DNA of 64,000 nucleotides from Pogostemon cablin (Eukaryota > Streptophyta > Magnoliopsida > Lamiales > Lamiaceae). The translations under genes were made by a program, and so were the position numbers. The stretch is from contig CM042998.1 in assembly GCA_023678885.1 (NCBI GenBank), positions 7,505,820-7,569,819 of the forward strand, in the 5' to 3' direction. The notes beneath the pieces were generated by a model. That model did not search any database, had not been told where the DNA came from, and worked only from the letters and a program-made list of their open reading frames with translations. Positions 47,489 through 57,139 of the stretch are shown here, in pieces; position 1 is the stretch's first letter, and each line of letters opens with the position of its first letter.

Positions 47489-48863
47489 GCTTTTTCGGTA
47501 ATTGTATCTTCTTCTCTATCTAAAATTGAACTTGATAAACTGTTAGTTGTTTTAAGAAAGCAAGTCAGCTATAGGGTGGACTATTGAAAACTTAAAAGGG
47601 ATTAATCCTTCTTTTTGCATGCATAAGATAAGACTTGAAGATGAAAATAAATGTTTTGTGCAGCATCAACGGACGTTGAACACTCCTATGCAAGAGGTTG
47701 TTAGGAAACAAGTGCTTACATGGTTAGATGCAGGAATTATCTTTCCTATTAGCAATAGTACCTATTGTTGGATTGTATACTTAAAGTCTAGCTTTAGTAT
47801 GAACAATGTTTTAACAATTTATTTGAAATGAGAATCAATTATCAAATGATTGTGTCTTATAATTTATTTATATGTACGATGCAATAGTCAACTTACTTTA
47901 TACTGTAGATAATATGTTGTGCGACAACACGCGGAAGATCATATTATCAGTTTTCTTATAAAGTATAAACAGATGCTCAGAACCAAAATAGACGGGGACT
48001 CAGAACCTAAATAGACGGGGACTCTCTATCGGGATGGTTGTAGTGTGATTTGGTATTAGTTTGTCTTGACTATAAAATCACATTAGTGCACTTTGTGTAT
48101 TGAGCAGGACCGCTTGAGATCGTTCGATTTATAATGACTATATAGAACTTGATCTCTGTTATTATGGATGTTTGTGCTCTTAATCCCTATACAATAACCT
48201 TGACACGTAAGGCAATATGTATTTCTTTGATTCATCAATGGGTGAGACTTACATGTAATTAAATCAACAAACTCAGTAATTTGGGAAATAGTGATGTCTC
48301 TATGGTGTGTTGTTGATTATAGAAGGAATCTGTGTCCGTTATAGGTTGATGATGTCCCATTGAGAAGCTCATAAGGATTATCATGTAAACCATGCAGGTG
48401 GATTTATTTCGGCATGATAATGAGGTTGAGTGGTACTACTCTCGGATGAGATATTAATTAATGGAGTTGTCAGTATAATTAATGAGCAATTTATATCTTA
48501 AACATGGGGAGACTGTCAGGCTCATAATAAGAAGGATCCCATAATGTAATTATGAGATTAGAACAGTAGTGCAGTAATAATATTTTAATGGTATATATTA
48601 TTATTATTGGAGTTTAGTATAAGCTTTAGGCTAAGCTTGGATACTTAAGCCCAATGGAGGCCCAACTCTAATTTCTCCTCCTGATCATCTCAGCTGTCCG
48701 GAAACCCTAACTGAAAAGTAATTCACGTCTAACACTGTGAGGAGGGTGAGGGAATAGCAGATTGAGAAGATCTCGAAGATCGTCGCCCACACGATGTCGA
48801 GATTGGACTTGGGAATACAACAGAAGATCTGAAAGCTGTTTGCTGCTGCTGTTCGTCAAATTT

Positions 48864-49018
48864 CACAATTTTTCTAAAATCGTGTGGAACTCCAAAGTTG
48901 ACGTATAATATATTGTTGGAAAACTGAAGAGAGGATCATTTTGGCATATAGATAACTCAAATCGGAGATCAGATGAGAGAGTTATGTCCAAAACGGTGAG
49001 GCTGCGTAGGCTGCCGGC
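48864..49018 (+). repeat. Athila LTR fragment embedded in the Copia solo LTR
   Basis: The two other Copia LTRs read directly from CAGATC to TTCAACAACATACC here. This copy has about 155 bp between, including CGTGTGGAACTCC, TATAATATATTGTTGGAA and GAGAGGATCATTTTGGCATA. That matches the Athila LTR segment at about 28245-28400. Confidence 0.65.
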
Positions 49019-49059
49019 GAGAATTCATTTTCTTCTTCAACATACCCTGGTGAAAGGTA

Positions 49060-49102
49060 ATACGTTTCTATGTTTCTTGCTTCTACTGATTTAGAAACGT
49101 AT
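49060..49102 (+). promoter_or_regulatory. 11-bp-stem hairpin near the 3' end of the solo LTR
   Basis: ATACGTTTCTA (49060-49070) and TAGAAACGTAT (49092-49102) are perfect complements over a 21-nt loop containing TTGCTTCT. The counterpart at 41548-41584 keeps the loop but has a different stem. Confidence 0.6.
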
Positions 49103-49979
49103 GGAACCCTAACGGTTCATGTTAACCAAACGATCGAATGCCAACACTATGTGAGTCCTTTGCATGTGGTAGCTAAGAAGGGGGAATGACTGTAATTAAA
49201 TCTGATGATGGTGAAGTACTTGCTACTAGGGTACCTACGGGATGGCGTGTCTGTGTTGATTATAGAAAATTAAATGAGAACACGCGTAAGGATCACTTTC
49301 CTTTACCCTTTATGGATCAGATTTTGGGTAGACTTGCAGGTTATGATTTTTACTGTTTCTTGGATGGATACTCTGGTTACAATCAGATAATGATTGCATC
49401 GGGAGATAAAAAAAAGACTAGATTCACCTACCCCTACGGCACTTTTGCCGTTAGGAAGTTGCCCTTTGGTTATGTAATGCACCTGCGACTTTTCAAAGGT
49501 GTATGATGGGTATTTTTGAGGGCCTGATTGAAAGAGTCATGGAAGTATTTATGGATGATTTCTCTATTTTTGGTTCTTCTTTTGACTCTTGTCTGTCTAA
49601 CTTGTCTTTGGTTTCGGAGAGATGTGAAGAGACTAACCTCGTCTTGAACTGGGAGAAATGCCACTTCATGGTGAGAGATGGGATAGTCCTATGACATCAT
49701 GTATCTGCTGTAGGTCTTCATGTTGATCGTGCCAAGGTAGTGGCGATTGAGAAGCTTTCACCGCTCACTAATGAAAGAAGAGTCCGGTCATTCTTGGGGC
49801 ACTTGTGATTTTATATGAGATTTATTAAAGATTTCTCCAAATATTTAAAATCGCTGTCCAGGTTACATGAAAAGGATGTGAAATTCAATTTTGATGAAAT
49901 GTGCTTACATGATTTTCATGTTCTTAAGGAAGCATTAATATTTTCTCCGATTCTAGTCACTACAGATTGGACTTAGCCC

Positions 49980-50407
49980 TTTGTGCTGGAGTGTGATGCT
50001 AGTGAACTGCTTTGGGAGTCGTGTTGGGGTAGATGAGAGAAAAGAAGTTTCATGCCATATACTATGCAAGTAAGACGATAGATTCTACTCAAAAAAATTA
50101 CACTGTTACCGAGAAGGAATTCTTGGAGGTGGTGTATGCCTTCGATAAGTTTCGACCTTACTTGGTGGGCATGAAGACTGTGGTGTACACTGATCACTCG
50201 GCTATTAGATATTTGATGGATAAGAAATATGCAAAGCCGAGGATAATCAGATGGATTCTCTTGCTTCAGGAGTTTGACATGGAGATTCGTGATAAGAAGG
50301 GGAGTGAGAACGTCTTAGCCGACCACCTATCACGTCTGGAGACGAAGGAGCATTGTGATAACACTGCTGAGTTCGTCAAAGATCATTTCCTGATGAGAGG
50401 ATATTGA
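49980..50407 (+). pseudogene. Athila-type RNase H
   Basis: Frame 50033-50407: FHAIYYASKTIDSTQKNYTV, TEKEFLEVVYAFDKFRPYL, VVYTDHSAIRYLM and VLADHLSRLE. The E in TEKE, the D in YTDH and the D in ADHLSR are the expected acidic positions. The first strand (LECDASE, 49988-50010) is in another frame. Confidence 0.85.
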
Positions 50408-51744
50408 TGGTAGATATTCAAAAGGTTTTCACAGTTTCAAAGACCTACCCTGAGAAAGAGAAAAAGGATGATCCGTGGTATACTGATTTTGTGAACTACT
50501 CACGGGAGTGAAACCTTATCAGTTGAGTGGAAAACAGATGACCAAGTTTCCGCATGATGTTCAATCTATCTTATAGGAGAAGCCATGGGTCTACAAAATC
50601 TACACGAATTCTATAATCAGTAGGCGTGTTTCTAAGGTTGAATGGGAGAGTGTTCTTGATTTCTGCCACTCGCAGCCGAATGGGGGTCATTTTGGCGCCT
50701 AAAATACCACTCAAAAGGTTCTTCAGACTGGTTTGCATTGGCCTACCTTATTCAAAGCTGTCAAGAGTATGTGGATACATGTGATAGATTCCAGCGGATG
50801 GGGAATATTTCAAAGATAGATGAGATGCCTTTGCAGCCTAGCATCGTAGTGGAGGTTTTTGATGTGTGGGGAATTGATTTTAAGAGGCCATTTTCCCTGT
50901 CCAATGGATTCCTCTACATCTTGCTTGCAGAGGACTACGTTTCGAATTGGGTGGAAGCAATTCCAACTAGGATGAATGATGCTAGAGTGGTACAAGAATT
51001 CATTAAGAAGGACATTTTTAGCCATTTTGGAGTACCTAAGGCACTCATAAGCGATGGAGCAACTCACTTTGTTAATAAGATGTTGGAGAAGGTTCTTCGA
51101 GATTATGGAGTGAAGCGTAGGGTTACTACACCCTATCATCCGCAAGTAAATAGGTAAGCCGAGGTCTCCAATCGTCAGATTAAGTAAGTGTTGGAAAAGA
51201 CAGTTGGAAGTACAAGGAAAGATTGGTCAACGAAGCTTAATGACGCTTTGGGGGTTTTAGAATAGTTTCCAAGGCTGTCTTAGAGATGTCGCCTTACCAA
51301 ATCGTTTATGGGAAATCTTGCCACCTTCCTGTGGAGATTTAAAATAAAGCTTTTTGGGCTGTCAGACATGTAAATTTGAGCATTGAGGATGCTAAGGATT
51401 TTCAAACAACTCAAATCAATGAGTTAGACGAATTCCGAGAGAGAGCTTATGAGAACTCGAGGATCTTCAAGGCAAGGATGAAGAGATGGCATGATGCGAA
51501 GATCCGATTCAAGGAGTTTAATGTTGGAGATGAGGTACTTCTTTTCAATTCTCGTCTTAAACTTTTTGCAGGTAAGCTGAAGTCCCATTGGAGTGGACCA
51601 TTTGTCATTCATAGAGCCTGTGGAGGGGGGAGTTTTGAGTTGAAAAGCAAGAGTGGTGATATTATGATTGCAAATGGCCAAAGGTTGGAGCATTACAAGT
51701 CACCGCAAGATATACAAGTACTTTCTCTTGAGTACTTAAGTTGA
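50408..51744 (+). pseudogene. Athila-type integrase
   Basis: Zinc part near 50665-50800 in shifting frames (HSQPNGGHFGA, GLHWPTLFK, SCQEYVDTCDRFQ, where a final Cys has become Phe). Core 50738-51157: FDVWGIDFKRPF with the first D, ALISDGATHFVN with the second. The Gln codon before AEVSN is TAA at 51155, but the catalytic E remains. A shift near 51260 follows. The C-terminal part 51376-51744 is open: RMKRWHDAKIRFKEFNVGDE, KLKSHWSGPFVIHRACGGGS, stopping at 51742. Confidence 0.87.
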
Positions 51745-52676
51745 GGTTTGCATTCCATCGTGACTCTCCGACGTTAAACATGAGCTCTTGTTGGGGGCTG
51801 TCCCTCCCGTTTTATTGCTTTTATATGTCTGTGTTGATGTAGAAATTTTATTAGGTGTGCTTGACGTCGGTATATACTTCTTTGCAAACTTAGTGTCTCA
51901 CTTTTTTGATCTAACTTTGGGGGCGGGTTACGTACATACCTTGTCTTGCAGTGCCGAAGTATGATTTTCTGCATTGTGTGTGCTTGGAAGGTCGATTATT
52001 TGTGGATTTTTAATATTGTTGATTTATTCGTTGATGTTGAGGGTTCAATTTTTTTATGATTTTCCAGGTTTCGTGTTTTGTTTTGTTTGTCGTTTGTTGG
52101 TCCTAGTGTTAGTTTAGTCAATTTATGGTCCTCTATGATGATTTTTTTATTCTTCTCAGTACTTGATGGTATTATATTATATTATTTCTCGTAGAACTGA
52201 GTTTTGAAGCAGGGAAAAGCACATAAAAAGTAGGGAATTGTCATCGGAAGCAGAACAGAGCAGCTCGGTGGCCAATCAGCTATTAGCTCGAGCCAAGCTG
52301 CTTGAAGATGTGACCCAAAGCAGCCGAGCTGAGGCCTAATCGATGTAAACCACATGTGAAATGGGCCTGGTACACCGCTAGGCATCAACCGGTGCCGCTC
52401 GCATGCCGCTCGAGGTAAGCTGTCCCTCCAGGTAAGCAAACTACGTTTAAAAACGTCCAGTCCCATTAAGAAGGCATTCCATCCCTTTTCCAGCGTCTGC
52501 AGCCGTCACTTTGCTAATTTTCGATGCGATCCCGGCCATTTTTCCACCATTTCTTTCATTAAAACATGACACACACGATACTTCTCCATTTATCTTGCAT
52601 CAATTCATTAGATTAGAGCTTATAAGTGTGTGAATTGGGGCTTTTTGGTGTTGAGTGACAAGTTCAAAAATTCATC
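51745..52676 (+). other. pol-env spacer of Athila-3
   Basis: Post-pol landmark GACTCTCCGACGTTAAACAT, then TAACTTTGGGGGCGGG at 51911. The third Athila-3 motif cluster is at 52255-52425 (CAGCTCGGTGGCC, AGCCGAGCTGAGG, TGCCGCTCGAGG). No conserved frame. Confidence 0.6.
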
Positions 52677-53569
52677 ATGTATAACACAAGAGGTACGTTT
52701 TTTCTTACCCTTTCACTCTTAGGATACTATTGATGATGTGAATTTGGTATGCGTAAGTGATATTTGTGTGAATTTCCATGTTTAAGTGTGAATTTAGTTG
52801 AGGTATTTTGACGAACAGTTGGGGTGCATTCGAAATTGGGCTTAATTGTTGAATATTTTGGTTGTTCGTTGCTTATGTTTTCAATTACTTGGTTTGTTGT
52901 TGAGTATTGAACATGTGAAAATGTTGATTTGTGCTTGAATGTGAAAGTAAGGTGGAATTGGAGAGTTGGTTTGGATTTCACATGAATATGTTATGTTTTT
53001 GAAGTGAAAAGTTCATGAAGGCTTGAATTTGATTTTTATGAGTTGAATGTGACCAAGCATGATTGTTCTTTAATTTTTGTAAGCATTTTTATGGTGGAAT
53101 TGTTGAATTGGAAAATTGGTATAGGACGATTACTATTATGCATATTTAATTAAAAGTTAAAAGCTTGATTTATGACTTTGGTTTAAATATGATAGCTTTG
53201 AACTTGGATTTAAATTTCATATGTCCTATTTATTTGATTATTTGATGGAAGAGTGTGCTTTGCTTATATGAATTGCAATAGGAAAGAATAAGAAGAAGAG
53301 GACAGATGAAGGTACTTCATATGAGCCCGATGTCGAACCTGAGGTTGAAACTGCAGAACAGATATATGAAAGGTTGAGAAGAGAAAGGAGACTATCGAAG
53401 ATGTGGGCAAAGAGCTCGATAATTGGGATGAAGTGGTCGTTCTCTATGGAAGGATCTCTGATAGGATAATCAATACTCGATACCAAGATGATCAGACAAT
53501 AGAGACTCTGCATTTTACTAATAATATTAGGTGGTTGTTCGATCAGGTAGTAATTCCAGAGAATATCTT
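52677..53569 (+). pseudogene. env-like gene of Athila-3, start only, with putative intron
   Basis: ATG 52677 opens a 16-nt exon (MYNTR plus one base) followed by GTACGT. The acceptor TTGCAATAG ends at 53281, giving a 589-bp phase-1 intron. Exon 2 starts GKNKKKRTDEG, becomes acidic (SYEPDVEPEVETAEQIYERL), and after a frameshift near 53400 reads NWDEVVVLYGRISDRIINTR then YQDDQ, homologous to exon 2 of element A. At 53569 the gene is fused to the middle of the LTR, so about 80 % of it is lost. Splicing is inferred from two elements. Confidence 0.6.
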
Positions 53570-54061
53570 GTTAGTCGAACTTACCATCCGGAGGTATTGT
53601 TGTTTGCTTTGATTAGTATCTAGGAATAAGGCTTGGTAATATTCGTGCACCTTAGGGAATAAATCAGGATATACTGTTAGCTTAAAATCGTATCATATCT
53701 GGTGGATTAAAAGGGTTAAGTGGTGTATTTTCATTGATACTTCGTAATGAGCAATTGAATGTCCATGAACCCAAATTAATTGGTCTATACCTGATACCTT
53801 AGAACTGTTGTTTATCTCTTGATTAGAACTTGTTTATTTTTATTGCTTTTAATAATTCAGTTATTTAATATTTCAGTGCTTTAGTTAATTAAATTCGAAA
53901 CTTCAGAAAATTGGTTACAAAATTCTGATTAGTTAGTAATTTATAGTAAATAAATAATTAACTGTCTCAGTGGGATCGATAAATTAACTTGGGTACTTGT
54001 CACTACAATTGACATCCTAATACTTGAGGATTTAATTGGAGTGCGCAAAATACGCATATCA
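53570..54061 (+). repeat. truncated 3' LTR of Athila-3
   Basis: TTAGTCGAACTTACCATCC onward matches 43859-44351 of the 5' LTR. The first ~1.1 kb of the LTR is missing. Ends GCGCAAAATACGCATATCA. Confidence 0.85.
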
Positions 54062-54212
54062 CCCAATATTTTCTATTGGTTCTGACTATCTTCTCTAGGA
54101 TTTACTTCATTTGGTGGTTGGAGACTTCGACTTGCCCATTCACTTGAGGATGATAGGGTATAGTAACCCTATGTTTGACACCATACTCATTGAGAACTCT
54201 TTCAATAAGCTT
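54062..54212 (-). pseudogene. integrase middle part of element A
   Basis: Read leftward it gives NKLIERVLNEYGVKHRVTI, then PYHPQVNGQVEVSNHQMK, with the conserved PYHPQ and the catalytic E of QVEVSN. It links the piece at 58756 with the piece ending at 27797 and shows exactly where X and Athila-3 entered. Confidence 0.85.
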
Positions 54213-54217
54213 ATTGA

Positions 54218-55238
54218 TCATTGGTCGTATATAGTTGGGATGACCAATTAAAGAATTTATCGAACCAGAGGAAAGAAGGTACTAGAGTTTAAGCGATCTC
54301 AAGTTTATCGTGATTTAGTAAGGACGACGGAATGGAATGGAGGATAAGTGTGCAAATGAACGCACTTAAACTAATGCAAGAAATAAGATAAAAGAAAAGA
54401 TAAATGATGGGTTCCAAATGATGCAAGGATGAGATTAGCAACAATCATGACATATATAATAAATTAATCATGCAATTATTTGTAATCTATCATGGACATA
54501 GCATAGGAGCGATCACTAATTCCACCTAAACTCTCTCTCGAGATGGATAGGATGTAGGCCTTCAATAAGACTCCAAAAAGCACATAGGATCGTGACCAAA
54601 GCAAAAACCTCCCACTAGGTACAAATTAATCTACGAGTTCCCTAATGAGGTACTAAATCATAGGCAATATTCCCTTTTAAGATACTATGAATTCACTAAT
54701 GGTTTTGGTCTCCTCACCTAATCAACCAATCTCTCGACAAAGCTAATCAAATGTTCCATCAAAGAGTTCTAAATCTAGAATGATATCTCTATCTCACTCT
54801 AAATTAATGCACATGAAGTGTATGATGAAATGATTCAATGAACTATCCTAAACACATAATTGATTTCTCAATCTAATCACATGCCCATGACAATTAATCA
54901 CACATATCATCATATAAATCAAGCAATGAACAATCAATGTATAAATAACACAAAGCTCATTCAAGATTAAAATCCAATTGCATAAAAACTAAATTATCAA
55001 ACACCAATCATGGGACTAATCTCACAAAGGAGATTAGCCTCTCATAGTCACAAGGAATTCAACACAGACATTAAAATCCTTACAAACCATGATCAATCTA
55101 TAAAGAAAGTCACAAAAATTAGAATTAGATTCCCCCTTTGAAGTCCTTCAATGGAGATCTCCTTCTTCTTCTTGCAGTTTTCACTCTCTTTTACTTCATT
55201 GATCACTTAGATGGTGGATTTGATGGAGGAGATCAAAA
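54218..55238 (-). repeat. element X, left minus-strand LTR, partial
   Basis: About 1.02 kb matching 57140-58152, then a switch to plus-strand LTR sequence at GGAGATCAA. The first 493 bp are inverted relative to 55232-55723 with a 521-bp spacer. Confidence 0.8.
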
Positions 55239-55723
55239 CCATTAGTGAATTCATAGTACCTTAAAAGGGAATATTGCCTATGATTTAGTACCTCATTAGG
55301 GAACTCGTAGAGTAATTAGTACCTAGTGGGATGTGTTTGCTTTGGTCACGATCCTATGTGCTTTTTGGAGTCTTATTGAAGGTCTACATCCTATCCATCT
55401 CAAGAGAGAGTTTAGGTTGAATTAATGATCGCTCCTATGCTATGTCCATCATAGATTATAATTAATTACATGATTACTTTATTATCTATGCCATGATTGT
55501 TGCTAATCTCATCCTTGCATCATTTGGAACCCATCATTTATCTTTGCTTTTATCTTATTTCTTGCATTAGTTTAAGTGCGTTCATTTGCATGCTTATCCT
55601 CCATTCCATTATGTCGTCCTTATAAAATCACGATAAACTTGAGATCGCTTAAACTCTAGTACCTTCCTCCCTGTGGTTTGATAAATTCTTTAAATGGTCA
55701 TCCCGACTATATACGACCAATCA
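55232..55723 (+). repeat. element X, plus-strand LTR 3' part
   Basis: AAAACCATTAGTGAATTCAT to ATACGACCAATCA, the last ~490 bp of the LTR, immediately followed by a primer site. Its 5' two-thirds are missing. Confidence 0.8.
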
Positions 55724-55725
55724 AA

Positions 55726-55743
55726 TGGCGTCGTTGCCGGGAA
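55726..55743 (+). promoter_or_regulatory. primer binding site of element X
   Basis: TGGCGTCGTTGCCGGGAA, two changes from the tRNA-Asp complement. A second, minus-strand site (GGCAACGGCACCATT on plus) sits at 57125-57139 next to the right LTR. Confidence 0.75.
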
Positions 55744-56041
55744 GGTAACGGTCGTTAGAAGTTTGACGAAGGATTGTTTAGAATGGTCTTAATAAGGACT
55801 TTTTTTTTTTGCATCTTATATTTATTTTGGAAAATTTTGTTCAAAATTTTCTTTCTTTTATAGGTGCTTACCTTGAGAAGGAAGAAGAAATAGAGCAAGC
55901 CCAAAAATATGAGCTCCATGGATATTCTTCGTAATTTGGTAAATAGAACAGCTCATTCCGCTATGAACACACGAAAGTTTTCAAGGTTTTCAAATGCCAA
56001 ATTGTGAGCCAAACTTGTAACCGGATTTTGGAGTACAAGAT

Positions 56042-57073
56042 ATGCAATTCCAACAACAAAGTTATGAGAATTTTGGAGTCCCTCATCAAATGCGTCAACA
56101 AGTATACCCTCAAGTTGTGGAAGATGTTTTTCAAGAAAAATTTTCTAGACATCAAGAAGGAAATCAACCACAACTATGGGAAAATTTTCAAGACTCCAAC
56201 ACCTCTTATTCTACCCAAAGCAACTACAAAGAAAGGCTTAAAGATGAGTTGATTGAAAAGATTATGGAGCGCTTGTAACATGAGAGGAAGTCTAATGAAG
56301 CGTGGATGGATCGAATAGAAAATTGGTGTGAAATGGTGACAAATGCAATTGTAGCATTCGGTGCTAGATTGGATTCCATTGAGCACCAAGTTAGTCAAGT
56401 TGTGCCCACCGTGGAGAGACTTCAAGAAGAGAACAACAAGCCTTCTACTTCCAGAACAAAAAGTGAATGTATGGTCGTTAAGGTTAGAAAAGAGGATAGT
56501 TTGGGGGTTGATAAGGTTATGAAGGAGAAGAGAGAAAGAGTTCCTAAGTGGGTGAAAGCAAAAGAGTTGAAGGAAGAGTTGAAGGGGGAATTCGATAGAT
56601 TTGTTGAGTCTCTTGAAGAGATGGTAGAGAAAGTCAAGATTCGAAACCAAGAAGAGATCCATACTATGGAAGAAAAGAAGCCTCGAGAAACTAAGATCAT
56701 TGACGATGCCCCACACAAGCTAAAACCTTCTCATTCTATTGAAATTTCAAATTCTCTTAGGAACTTTCAGGATTTTATTGATAAAAATTTGTTTGGTAAT
56801 TGTAGGAAAAAGGTTGCAAGAGGGCATCAACATTTGTCAATGCCCGAATTCTTACCGGGGGATGTGGTTGAAGTTCAAAATGCATATAAAGCCCCATGGA
56901 AAAAGTGGAACAAGTGGAAAGGGCCATTCCTTGTAAAGAACGCCTTTGGAGAACAATTGGTTGAGTTATTTAACAAGAAGGGAAATGTTCTTGTGGTTGA
57001 ACGAGAGAGCACAAGGCACTACTTTAAGAAGAAATCTATGATAGTGCCTAAGGACTATTCAAGATCACCATGA
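56042..57073 (+). pseudogene. gag-like protein fused to an integrase-like tail (element X)
   Basis: One frame, with a single TAA at 56276, encodes about 343 residues. The N-terminal part is Gln-rich (QFQQQSYENFGVPHQMRQQV), followed by a coiled coil (MDRIENWCEMVTNAIVAFGA) and a long charged helix (56500-56700). The last ~80 residues, LPGDVVEVQNAYKAPWKKW then NKWKGPFLVKNAFGEQLVEL, resemble the C-terminal domain of Gypsy integrases (compare 51530-51620). A gag joined straight to the pol end fits an internally deleted element. It is the longest nearly open Gypsy frame in the window. Assignment of the N-terminal part as gag rests on position and coiled coil only. Confidence 0.55.
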
Positions 57074-57139
57074 GCTTGATAATACCGTCCGGCTTGAAGA
57101 CATTAAACTTAGCGCTAGATGGGAGGCAACGGCACCATT

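Larger units (their letters stand above)
47766..49146 (+). repeat. Copia solo LTR inserted in RT of Athila-3
   Basis: TGTTGGATTGTATACTTAAA to ATGCCAACA, 1,381 bp. Colinear with the Copia 3' LTR at 40432-41629 but diverged. CTAT is repeated on both sides (47762-47765, 49147-49150), and the RT text joins across, so it is a genuine insertion. A tandem duplication of AATAGACGGGGACTC lies at 47987-48021. A foreign segment is embedded at 48864-49018. Confidence 0.88.
47489..49979 (+). pseudogene. Athila-type reverse transcriptase, split by a solo LTR
   Basis: Fingers start: MHKIRLEDENKCFVQHQR, TWLDAGIIFPISNSTY up to 47765. After the solo LTR the text YVSPLHVVAKKG resumes at 49148, then one base shift, VCVDYRKLNENTRKDHF, PLPFMDQILGRLAGY and LDGYSGYNQI. 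Another shift at about 49478 breaks the conserved LCNAPATFQRC. The palm active site is MEVFMDDFSIFGSS at 49540-49580. After a stop at 49692 conservation continues weakly to about 49980. Confidence 0.85.
27798..54061 (+). mobile_element. Athila-3: Athila-type element inserted in the integrase of A
   Basis: LTR start TGTTGAGAGTGG at 27798; split 5' LTR (27798-28011, 42973-44351); PBS; gag; protease; RT; RNase H; integrase; the start of an env-like gene; then a truncated 3' LTR ending at 54061. Flanks CCTAA (27793-27797) and CCCAA (54062-54066) fit a 5-bp TSD with one change, and the integrase of A continues across. Insertions in it are Athila-2 with its Copia, and a Copia solo LTR. A deletion fuses env to the middle of the 3' LTR at 53569. 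Confidence 0.85.
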
